Assembly (NCBI GenBank): GCA_937911865.1
Contig: CALDSK010000188.1
Location: 1 to 63,370, forward strand
Reading direction: 5' to 3'
Length of the DNA: 63,370 nt
From: an uncultured Synechococcus sp.
Lineage (GTDB): Bacteria > Cyanobacteriota > Cyanobacteriia > Phormidesmidales > Phormidesmidaceae
The translations under genes were made by a program, and so were the position numbers. The notes beneath the pieces are model-generated. The model did no database searches. It was not told where the DNA came from and saw only the letters and a list, made by a program, of their open reading frames with translations. This document shows, one piece after another, positions 37,994-46,045 of this stretch. Position 1 is the stretch's first letter; the number at the start of each line of letters is the position of its first letter.

Positions 37994-40423
37994 ATGCCTG
38001 CTTCTTCATCGACGACCATCATTACCGGCCCCTACATTGAGCTAAACAACCTTGGGCAGCTACTGCGGTTCGACCTCACAAAAGATGTGCATCGGCTGGG
38101 CCGAGATAAAACGTGGGCTGATCTGGTAATTCCCGAAGAAGGCTGGAGTGTGATTTCGGGTAAGCACGTGGTGCTACGCCGCGAGGGTGAACGATATCGC
38201 ATTTGCGACGGCGATGGTCGTGGCAAGCCCAGTACGAACGGTCTGTTTATTAAGCACACGCGGGTGCAGCCACAGCCAGGTGTGCTAATGGAGAAAAACG
38301 CACAGCTGCAGATTGGGCAAAATCCTCAAAATATGATTTTGCTGAACTACGTGATGAAGCCCAGTCTGCCGATGACTGGGAGTGCCAGTACGTCCCGGAT
38401 CAATCTACGCGGGGCTACAACGAATGTCGTGCTTGGGCGAGACTTGAGCAATGTGCCAAACGCGATACCGATGACGTTAGATGCGCCTTCGGTGTCACGG
38501 CACCATGCATCAATTACTAAAGCGGGAGGTGAGTATGTATTGCGCGATCGCAGCACTAACGGCACCTATGTCAACCGCAAACGTCTCACCGCTGCCCGCC
38601 CTCTTAAAGACGGTGACATCATTCAAATTGGCCCGTTTACCCTACTCTTTCGCAACGAAATCTTAGAGATTTTCGACAAGGGCGACAAAATTCGGATAGA
38701 CGCGCTGAATCTAGTGCGCAAGGTGAAATATGCAAAAGCAGAAAAAGTTATCCTCAACAACGTGTCGCTAGCTATTGAGCCAGGACAGCTCGTGGCGATT
38801 GTGGGCGGTAGCGGCGCGGGCAAATCCACCCTGATGAAAACGCTTTTGGGCATTGCGCCAACCACCTCAGGAACAGTGCTAATCAACGGCGACGATCTGC
38901 GACAAAACTTTGATCTATATCGTTCAGAGATTGGCTATGTGCCACAGGATGATATTGTTCATCGCAATTTGACGGTAGAGGAAGTGCTTTCGTATGCCTG
39001 CGAGCTGCGCTTGCCGCCTGACACTGATATCCCAGAAGCCGTGACGCGGACGCTAGAGCAGGTAAAGCTAAGTCACGTGCGGCATACAGTCGTGACTCAG
39101 CTGAGCGGCGGTCAGCGCAAGCGGGTGAGCATTGCCGTAGAACTCTTGGCGAATCCAAAGCTGTTCTTTCTAGATGAGCCGACTTCAGGGCTAGATCCGG
39201 GTCTGGATAAAAAGATGATGCAGCTGCTCAGAGAGCTGGCAAACCAGGGGCGGACGATTGTGCTGGTGACGCATGCAACCTCTAATTTGGAGGTGTGCGA
39301 TCGCGTCGCCTTTATGGGCAGCGGCGGTCAGCTTTGTTACTTTGGCCCACCGACGAACGCCATGAGCTTTTTTGAAGCGCCCGCGCCAGACTTCAAATAC
39401 TTTGCCGACATTTATATCAAGCTCGACGAAGGGCTTGACGACGTGCAGCGAGAGCAAAACGTATCGCAGTGGAGCCAAAAGTTTCAGGGCTCGCCAGACC
39501 ACAAGCAATATGTGCAAACAGTACTGAGCGCGGCGCAGACGGGTGGCACAACAGAAAAGCCAAAACGGCAGAAAACGTCTTCTGTGCGGCAGTGGCTGAT
39601 CTTAGGTAGACGGTACTTGAAGCTGGTGGGACGCGATCGCTTCAGCCTTCTCCTACTTTTCCTCACTGGACCCATTGGTGTCATCCTCATCCGGCTCGCC
39701 CTACCCGATCAAGATCCACTGGCTGAGCCTGCCACCATCTCAGCTAATTTAGACCCGTCGCAGGCTCCGCTAGCGCTCCGAGTATTGTTTGTCTTCACCT
39801 GTGCGACCATTTGGGTGGGGCTATCTGGTACCGCTCAAGCCATCGTCCGCGAGGCCAATATTTACTTGCGTGAACGCCTGGTCAACCTGCGCTTGATTCC
39901 TTACCTGGGATCCAAATTCTCAATTCACGCAGGGCTTGCGGTTGTTCAAGCCATTTTTCTGATGGCGGTGATTGTATTGGCCTTTGAATCACCGCAGCCA
40001 GAACTGATTCCCTGGTGGTTGGGCCTTCTGGTCACCACGTTTTTAACGCTGCTGGCCAGTACAAGCTTGGGATTGATGATCTCTTCTATCGTGAAAAATC
40101 CAACCCAGGCAAACAGCGCGCTGCCGTTGATTTTAATTCCTCAAATTATCTTCTCAGGCATTCTGTTCGACATTGAAGGTCCGGCCCGTTTGCTCTCCTG
40201 GATTATGGCCAGTCGCTGGTCAATTGGTGGCTACGCAGCTGTCTTAAATGTAAACGCTATGGTGCCAGAAGCTACGCCGGGCGTAACCCTGCCGTTTGAC
40301 GGATCAACAACTTACAATGCCACCTGGGAAAATCTGATGCTGAACTGGGCGATGCTCTGTGTGCAGAGTTTGGTGTGTTTGAGCATCGGCCTGTGGCAGC
40401 AAAAGCGCAAGGATATTCTGTAG
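37994..40423 (+). CDS. FHA-domain ABCG-type transporter (ATPase and permease fused)
   Basis: 809 residues. Two FHA domains lead: the first with LGRDKTWADL and SGKHVVLRREG (residues 35-105), the second with LGRDLSN, SVSRHHASI and STNGTYVN (about 140-215). The ABC ATPase follows (about 240-455): Walker A GGSGAGKST, the ABCG-like QLSGGQRKRVSIAVELL signature, and Walker B LFFLDEPTSGLD. A membrane domain of six helices ends the chain from about 545. FHA domains bind phosphothreonine, so phosphorylation by the divergent kinase (35750-37750) could control the transporter. Substrate unknown. Confidence 0.93.
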   Translation: MPASSSTTIITGPYIELNNLGQLLRFDLTKDVHRLGRDKTWADLVIPEEGWSVISGKHVVLRREGERYRICDGDGRGKPSTNGLFIKHTRVQPQPGVLMEKNAQLQIGQNPQNMILLNYVMKPSLPMTGSASTSRINLRGATTNVVLGRDLSNVPNAIPMTLDAPSVSRHHASITKAGGEYVLRDRSTNGTYVNRKRLTAARPLKDGDIIQIGPFTLLFRNEILEIFDKGDKIRIDALNLVRKVKYAKAEKVILNNVSLAIEPGQLVAIVGGSGAGKSTLMKTLLGIAPTTSGTVLINGDDLRQNFDLYRSEIGYVPQDDIVHRNLTVEEVLSYACELRLPPDTDIPEAVTRTLEQVKLSHVRHTVVTQLSGGQRKRVSIAVELLANPKLFFLDEPTSGLDPGLDKKMMQLLRELANQGRTIVLVTHATSNLEVCDRVAFMGSGGQLCYFGPPTNAMSFFEAPAPDFKYFADIYIKLDEGLDDVQREQNVSQWSQKFQGSPDHKQYVQTVLSAAQTGGTTEKPKRQKTSSVRQWLILGRRYLKLVGRDRFSLLLLFLTGPIGVILIRLALPDQDPLAEPATISANLDPSQAPLALRVLFVFTCATIWVGLSGTAQAIVREANIYLRERLVNLRLIPYLGSKFSIHAGLAVVQAIFLMAVIVLAFESPQPELIPWWLGLLVTTFLTLLASTSLGLMISSIVKNPTQANSALPLILIPQIIFSGILFDIEGPARLLSWIMASRWSIGGYAAVLNVNAMVPEATPGVTLPFDGSTTYNATWENLMLNWAMLCVQSLVCLSIGLWQQKRKDIL

Positions 40424-40524
40424 ATTGAAACGAGGCTTGAAAGAATAAGCTATGGTTGAATCCATATCATCTGTTCGCGCTGTCATCGGAGCCGATGGGG
40501 TATACGTAAAGGAGGGTTTAAGCA

Positions 40525-41115
40525 ATGCCTGAATTACTGACCAAAACAACTAAGCTAACAGAGTATCTGCTATTACCTTATGACGGTAAAAAAACAGAAT
40601 TTGTAAACGGTCAGATAATACAGATGGCAGAGCCTAGCCCGCTCCATGCGGACATTATTGATTTTTTGATTGTGTTGTTTAAGGCTCACATCGCAGAATA
40701 CGAACTCAACCAAGTTGTCAGAACTGGGGTTGGAATAGAGATTCCTTGGATAGAGCGCGATAACAATGTAAGAGATCCTGATGTAGTGGTATGCGATCGC
40801 GATCAGTGGCGGGCTATGCGTCACCTGACAAAAGCAATCTTCTGCGAAGGCAACCAGCCTGGACTAGCGATTGAAGTAGCCAGCCCTAGAGATACCAGCC
40901 GTGACACAGTCGATAAACGCTTAGAATACGCACGTGCCGAGGTTCCTGAATACTGGATTATTAATCCTGTAAACGGTTACGTCTTGATTTTGACATTGGA
41001 TGAAGCAACAAACGCTTATCAAGAAGTCGGTGAGTACAGAGGCCAGGAGTTGATTCAGTCTGTACTGTTTCCTAACCTTAAAGTAACTGCCGCTGAAATG
41101 CTCGATCCTGAATAA
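40525..41115 (+). CDS. Uma2-family (DUF820) putative endonuclease
   Basis: 196 residues. PD-(D/E)XK-like blocks are DPDVVVCD near residue 88 and LAIEVASPRDTSRDTVDKRLEYARAEVPEYWIINP near 113-147. KTEFVNGQIIQM near the start is the typical opening. The family is multi-copy in cyanobacteria, with unproven nuclease activity. Single gene; a good GGAGGG ribosome site precedes its ATG. Confidence 0.93.
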   Translation: MPELLTKTTKLTEYLLLPYDGKKTEFVNGQIIQMAEPSPLHADIIDFLIVLFKAHIAEYELNQVVRTGVGIEIPWIERDNNVRDPDVVVCDRDQWRAMRHLTKAIFCEGNQPGLAIEVASPRDTSRDTVDKRLEYARAEVPEYWIINPVNGYVLILTLDEATNAYQEVGEYRGQELIQSVLFPNLKVTAAEMLDPE

Positions 41116-41157
41116 GCTGAATTCTGGTCTTATCTTCAACGTTATTTGAACCGGATA

Positions 41158-42153
41158 TCATTTGAACCGGAACTGTGCCATAAGTGGCAGGTGGTCTGAA
41201 GCGTCTTCAGCGGTGCTGAGGACTTGAGCCTTTAGCACTTCCAGCGTGCTAGGTGTATAGAAAATATAGTCGAGTTTGTACTGCGGTGCGTCTGCGGGAA
41301 AGGTTGCATTGTCGCTAGCCCATTGGTCTTGGGGGACGGCGGGTTGGAACTGCTCGGAGGCTAGCATTTCCTTGATAGAAAACTGAGTTTCGCCCTCGGT
41401 TTCGCCTGTGGCTGTAACAAAGCTGGCTCGGTTGAGGTCGCTGTTGAAGTCGCCCATAACGATGACTGGAAAGGTTTGGGCGTATTCTTCCGCGAGCGAT
41501 CGCACAAACCGCGTTTGATTCATCCGAGTCTCTTCTGCAAAAGCCTCTAGGTGCACGCTAATCACAATTAACGGCTGGCCGTCTAGATTAATCTGACTGA
41601 CTTGAGCCAGTCGGTCCAGATAAAAGGCGTTGTAGATAAAGGATTTGTCGGTCAGGCGCTCTAGAACAATACGGCTATTCTTTTCGATGGGGTAGCGGCT
41701 AAGGATCGCCTGACCTGAGAGAATTTTGCCGAAGTGGGCTGAGGGTGGCCAGTAGGGAAACGGGAGATAGTTTTTGTCCCAGTTGATGGCGATCGCACCT
41801 GAGATCATCCTCAAGGCCCCGGCGATCGCATCCATTTGATTGACGTCGTAAGAGCGCTTAGCACCAAAGTCAATTTCCTGAAAGCCGATGATGTCAGGTG
41901 AAACGGTTTGTAGCGCCGCGATCGCCTTAGCCTGATTGTTATCAAAAAACGAGCGTTCGGGCTTGGCCGTGGTGTTATTTACCATCCCCGAGAGGTAGCC
42001 AATATTGTAGCTGACAATGGTATAGCTACTTTTGGCTGCGGGCGCTGACGCGTCGTATTCCACAATATCGTCATAGGTTTGTCGGTCGGTAGTGCCTGCG
42101 CTACCCCAAAAGAAAAAAGCTGTGAGCGCCAGTGTTGGCAACCCCAACAGCAA
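41158..42153 (-). CDS. Endonuclease/exonuclease/phosphatase-fold protein, membrane-anchored
   Basis: 331 residues with an N-terminal hydrophobic segment (LLGLPTLALTAFFFWG). The EEP motifs occur in order: SYNIGYLSG, GFQEIDFG (metal-binding Glu), VISVHLEAF, VMGDFNSDLNRASF and ASDHLPLMAQFRF (catalytic Asp-His). The fold acts on phosphodiesters or phosphomonoesters; the substrate is unknown. The anchor suggests an extracytoplasmic active site. Confidence 0.88.
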   Translation of the reverse strand: MLLGLPTLALTAFFFWGSAGTTDRQTYDDIVEYDASAPAAKSSYTIVSYNIGYLSGMVNNTTAKPERSFFDNNQAKAIAALQTVSPDIIGFQEIDFGAKRSYDVNQMDAIAGALRMISGAIAINWDKNYLPFPYWPPSAHFGKILSGQAILSRYPIEKNSRIVLERLTDKSFIYNAFYLDRLAQVSQINLDGQPLIVISVHLEAFAEETRMNQTRFVRSLAEEYAQTFPVIVMGDFNSDLNRASFVTATGETEGETQFSIKEMLASEQFQPAVPQDQWASDNATFPADAPQYKLDYIFYTPSTLEVLKAQVLSTAEDASDHLPLMAQFRFK

Positions 42154-42397
42154 ACCTAAAACCTTTTAAGTCGTTTTCATATGCGCCCCGCGTGACCGTG
42201 CCGATATTACAACATACCCTGATGAAATTATCTTGATGGGATGGCAGGACGCGGGTAATCTGTGTAAACGCTGATTTTCAGCTTGATGGCCATATTCCTT
42301 AAGCCTGTATTCCTAAACCTGTAACCTGTATTCCTTAATCTGTATTCAAAAAGCCGTTAGGGCTTAACCAACGGCGTCCAATTACCCTTTTGATTAA

Positions 42398-43537
42398 ATG
42401 TCCGTCAAAAATATAATCTTCTATGGCTTTTTGGCCTTTATTCCCGTTTCTATCGCGGGTCACTTCCTCGGATGGAGCGACCTGATTATATTTGTTACCG
42501 CTGGCTTAGCCATCATTCCGCTAGCGGGCTGGATGGGCACCGCGACCGAAGAAATTGCCGTTGTCTTAGGTCCTTCGCTAGGCGGGCTAATGAACGCGAC
42601 CTTTGGTAATGCCACTGAGCTGATTATTGCGGTTTTTGCACTTCGCGCTGGACTGGTAAATGTCGTCAAGTCCAGCATTACCGGCTCTATTCTGGGCAAC
42701 CTGTTGCTGGTAATGGGGCTGTCTATGCTACTCGGCGGTCTCAAATTTAAAGAGCAAACGTTTCAGCCAACGATCGCCCGGCTCAACGCATCAGCGATGA
42801 ATCTGGCCGTGATTGCCATCCTTTTGCCCACCGCTGTCGATTTCACCTCTGCTGGGATTGAAGAGCCTATTCTACAGAAGCTGTCTGTAGCGGTAGCGGT
42901 TGTTCTAATGCTGGTGTACGGTCTAACGCTGTTGTTCTCGATGAAGACGCATTCCTATTTGTATGACGTCGGCGTTGCAGAAGAAGGGACAGAAACTGTA
43001 CTGACCTCTGAGCTGACCGAGGCAGAGGCGCTCCTTGCGGTTGAAGAGCAAGCACATAAGCCCGACCTCAAGCTATGGACAGGTATTTTGCTCGTCGCCA
43101 CGCTCGCGGTCGCGGTCGAGTCAGAATTTTTGGTGAGCACATTAGAAGTTGCCTCTCAGCAGCTTGGCTTCTCTGAACTGTTTACCGGCGTGATTATTTT
43201 GCCAATAATTGGCAATGCCGCAGAACATGCCACTGCCGTCACGGTTGCACTTAAAAATAAGATGGACCTAGCGCTTAACGTGGCCGTTGGCTCTAGCTTA
43301 CAAATTGCACTTTTCGTCGGCCCGTTGCTGGTAATTATCGGCGCATTGATGGGCCAGCCGATGGACTTAGACTTCAATAACTTTGAGCTACTTTCTGTTG
43401 TAGTGGCCGTTTTGGTTGCAAATTCTATTAGCTCCGATGGCAAATCTAACTGGTTAGAAGGCACCTTGCTGCTCGCGACCTATACCGTGATTGGGCTGTC
43501 TTTCTACTTTCACCCGGTGATTGATGGCATTGGGTAG
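42398..43537 (+). CDS. cax: Calcium/proton exchanger (CaCA family, CAX)
   Basis: 379 residues, about 11 membrane helices. Both signature alpha repeats are complete: GNATELIIAVFALRAGLVNVVKSSITGSILGNLLLVMG and GNAAEHATAVTVALKNKMDLALNVAVGSSLQIALF, separated by an acidic loop (EEGTETVLTSELTEAEALLAVEEQ) that divides the two halves. CAX proteins expel calcium in exchange for protons. The gene is single and its leader lacks a recognised motif. Confidence 0.95.
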   Translation: MSVKNIIFYGFLAFIPVSIAGHFLGWSDLIIFVTAGLAIIPLAGWMGTATEEIAVVLGPSLGGLMNATFGNATELIIAVFALRAGLVNVVKSSITGSILGNLLLVMGLSMLLGGLKFKEQTFQPTIARLNASAMNLAVIAILLPTAVDFTSAGIEEPILQKLSVAVAVVLMLVYGLTLLFSMKTHSYLYDVGVAEEGTETVLTSELTEAEALLAVEEQAHKPDLKLWTGILLVATLAVAVESEFLVSTLEVASQQLGFSELFTGVIILPIIGNAAEHATAVTVALKNKMDLALNVAVGSSLQIALFVGPLLVIIGALMGQPMDLDFNNFELLSVVVAVLVANSISSDGKSNWLEGTLLLATYTVIGLSFYFHPVIDGIG

Positions 43538-43563
43538 GTCATCAATCACCAGATAAAGATTGC

Positions 43564-44259
43564 CTAAAAGCGAAACTCCTGATCGCGCACCCACAGGCTC
43601 ATCGGGACGCTGTTGCCATTACCATCAACTTTCACATCCACCACAAACGCCTGATCTTCTGAGCGCTGGACTTCACTGATTTTGTTGTTGATATCATTGC
43701 GCTGCGATTCTGGCATGTAGTAGGTTTCTAGCCCGTAGGTGATCCGCCAGCGTGACGCTTCTCCTTGTAGGGCGACCTGGTTAGCGGCCAGCGCTTCAGG
43801 ATAATCCAGACTTACGGCGACTGGCTCCCACGCTTCAGGTGGGTTTGATGGATTTCGTTCGCCCGTAGGGGCTGCTAGCGTGACGTAGAACTGAGCCGGG
43901 CTTTCGTTATTTTCTGAGGTAAAGACCGCCTCTGCGCCTGGCAGCTGTTTTAGCTGTTCTTTATCCGAAATTTCAAATCCTAGCGTTTGAGAATAGCCCC
44001 GCAGCAAGTCGTAAGGGTCTACTGGCGCGGTTTGTAGGGTGACGGTTTGACCGTTTGCATAGGTCACCGCACTCTTGAATGGGACCGCAACTATTAGCGC
44101 GGATTGAAACAGCATAGCGATTAAAAAGCGCCAGGAAGGTACAGGCTCACGGGGGGATGTTGGAGCAGTCTTGGGCGTAGTAACCGCCGGTAGAGGCGTT
44201 TTCGGAGGGGTTTGCTGAACATCTGACGGGGTTGAATTGGGGGTTGAAGGGTTACTCAT
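43564..44259 (-). CDS. GDYXXLXY-type membrane-associated protein
   Basis: 231 residues. A Pro/Thr-rich N-terminus (about 1-40) precedes one membrane helix (SWRFLIAMLFQSALIVAVPF). The family motif region reads VDPYDLLRGYSQTL, a variant of GDYxxLxY. The remainder is an extracytoplasmic beta-rich domain. Its start overlaps the stop of the DUF2157 gene (ATGA-type overlap at 44259), so it is co-translated with it. The two families are commonly adjacent; neither has a known function. Confidence 0.85.
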   Translation of the reverse strand: MSNPSTPNSTPSDVQQTPPKTPLPAVTTPKTAPTSPREPVPSWRFLIAMLFQSALIVAVPFKSAVTYANGQTVTLQTAPVDPYDLLRGYSQTLGFEISDKEQLKQLPGAEAVFTSENNESPAQFYVTLAAPTGERNPSNPPEAWEPVAVSLDYPEALAANQVALQGEASRWRITYGLETYYMPESQRNDINNKISEVQRSEDQAFVVDVKVDGNGNSVPMSLWVRDQEFRF

Positions 44260-45740
44260 TAGCCTTTCTCCGCAGTAGCGATCAGTTCTTTTGTACTTAT
44301 TAGTTTGGTTTGTTTTTCAAACCAGAGTCCTGCCAGGATAACGGCCAAGCCACAGGCCACCAGTACCAGCGCCTTTAATATCAGCTCTGTGTCGTACTCA
44401 AACATGCGACTCATCAGGCTGATAACCACAATGCCCATGCCGCCCCAAAAGCGGTGGCGAACACCCATCAACACACCATCGTGCAGCATGGCAAAGCCGA
44501 TAAAGGCGAGTAGAACGTTCATTAGCACCACGCCGATGTACTCAACGCTGCCCTGATAGTGAAGGCCGATGCCCAGGCCAGTAAGTGCTAAAACCAGGGC
44601 AAAGATAGGCGTTTTCATCCAGAGTGAGGGTGGTTCGGTAGGGCGGAAGTCGCGGTTGACCCACTGCCAGATACCGTAAAGTGCGATCGCACTCAAACCC
44701 ATCAACCCCAACACAAACGAACGAGCCATCGATCCACTGAAATCGTCTGGAAGCCAGTTTTCTGTCCAGACCCAGTGAAACGAGTAGCCGTATAGCGCAA
44801 AGCTCACTATCCAAATTGCAAGCGACTGGCCCAGTGGCTGAAACGAATCCATCTCAATGACCGCTGCCCCTAGCCGCTGCTGCACAGGCGATCGGTTCGT
44901 TTTGGGTAGCGGCGTTTTACCGGTTTTGCTGTTTTTGCTGGTTGGGCGCTGCCAAAACTGCGAATGATAAACCCACAGCAAAGCAGGTATTAAAGAAAAT
45001 CCAGCTGCCAAGGTGAAGGGTGTCCAGTGCACCAAACTTCCGTTGGCAGCGCGCAAGGTCAGTCGGCTGACACCCCATAGGACATAGAGCACCCGTGAAC
45101 GGCACCAGTGAGCCAGTGGCAAATACAGCGGCGTCATCCACAAAGGCAGATAAAGCTGAAGCAATACTATCCAGTCATTACTGGCTGCACCTTGCCCCCA
45201 GAACCAGCTGCTCATGGCCAGCTCCCGGTAGCCTAGCGCCACTAAAATCCAGGACAAAATGCCCAAGGGGGTCAGCCGCAGGCTGTAGGCCATCGCCAAT
45301 ACGCCCAGCCCCCAGACTATATACAGCCCAGACAGCGAGCCACTCTGGTGAAACATTTGAGACATCAGACCAATATTTGCTCCCATTACCAGTGCGCCCG
45401 CCAGTAAGAGACCAATGCCTAACCGCCGCCAGCTAGCACGCCGCCAGCAGTAGAAGCCTGCACTATTGACTGCAATAAATGCGCTGAAAATCACAATGAT
45501 TCGCACAGTCCGAGACCAGTCTTGCCAGTTTGCGGCAACCAGCGTGATAGCCCCAAGCCCCAGCAAAATGCCGCCGAGCCCCAGCAAGATAGCGATAAAT
45601 CGGTTGCTACTTGTCGATTCAATCTCTGAAAATTGGTATCGCTCAGAGAGTCTTTCGTACAGTCCGGCGTCGATTAAGCCTTCGCGCCACCACTGCTCCG
45701 ACTCTGAGCGCAGTACACGTCGGAAGTTATCTTTACTCAT
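44259..45740 (-). CDS. DUF2157 multi-pass membrane protein
   Basis: 493 residues. A soluble N-terminal helix bundle (EQWWREGLIDAGLYERLSERYQF) leads into about 11-12 membrane helices (ILLGLGGILLGLGAITLVAANW, TVRIIVIFSAFIAVNSAGFYCWRR and others). A polar loop sits near residues 265-295. Function is unknown. The GDYXXLXY gene follows directly. Confidence 0.88.
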   Translation of the reverse strand: MSKDNFRRVLRSESEQWWREGLIDAGLYERLSERYQFSEIESTSSNRFIAILLGLGGILLGLGAITLVAANWQDWSRTVRIIVIFSAFIAVNSAGFYCWRRASWRRLGIGLLLAGALVMGANIGLMSQMFHQSGSLSGLYIVWGLGVLAMAYSLRLTPLGILSWILVALGYRELAMSSWFWGQGAASNDWIVLLQLYLPLWMTPLYLPLAHWCRSRVLYVLWGVSRLTLRAANGSLVHWTPFTLAAGFSLIPALLWVYHSQFWQRPTSKNSKTGKTPLPKTNRSPVQQRLGAAVIEMDSFQPLGQSLAIWIVSFALYGYSFHWVWTENWLPDDFSGSMARSFVLGLMGLSAIALYGIWQWVNRDFRPTEPPSLWMKTPIFALVLALTGLGIGLHYQGSVEYIGVVLMNVLLAFIGFAMLHDGVLMGVRHRFWGGMGIVVISLMSRMFEYDTELILKALVLVACGLAVILAGLWFEKQTKLISTKELIATAEKG

Positions 45741-46045
45741 GTCATCTGTAACCTCTGCCTACGCTATAGGTTTCGTTAAGTCGCTTCAAGCGCGATCTGT
45801 TGTTGACGGTAGCCGCTTTACGGTTGCCGCGTTACGGTTGCCGCTTTACGGTTGTTGGATTAATCCTAGCGACGAGACATAGCGAGATAACAGATCGTTT
45901 TTTTGATAAATGTCAAACGGATCAGAATAAATTACTAAGCTGTGTCAGTTAGCTTTTCTAAATCAGTTTTTCTTAATAGGATGGCCCGTTTGGGCACCAT
46001 AGCTCTGCCTGTGGGCGTTGTTGTGGTTTGAAGGTCTAAAGTCCT
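45741..46045. other. Divergent intergenic region with a short tandem repeat
   Basis: About 305 bases between the DUF2157 gene and the inverse-autotransporter-like gene. It has a 14-bp tandem repeat (45806-45858). No other feature is recognised. Confidence 0.5.
45806..45858. repeat. 14-bp tandem repeat, about 3.8 copies
   Basis: The unit ACGGTTGCCGC(T/G)TT starts at 45806, 45820, 45834 and 45848, the last incomplete. The copies differ at one or two bases. This is a small minisatellite-like run in non-coding DNA; copy number may vary among relatives. Confidence 0.85.

Noticed and set aside
41144..41171. ATTTGAACCGGA direct repeat, 16 bp apart
   Set aside because: Only two copies, one inside the end of the EEP gene; probably chance.
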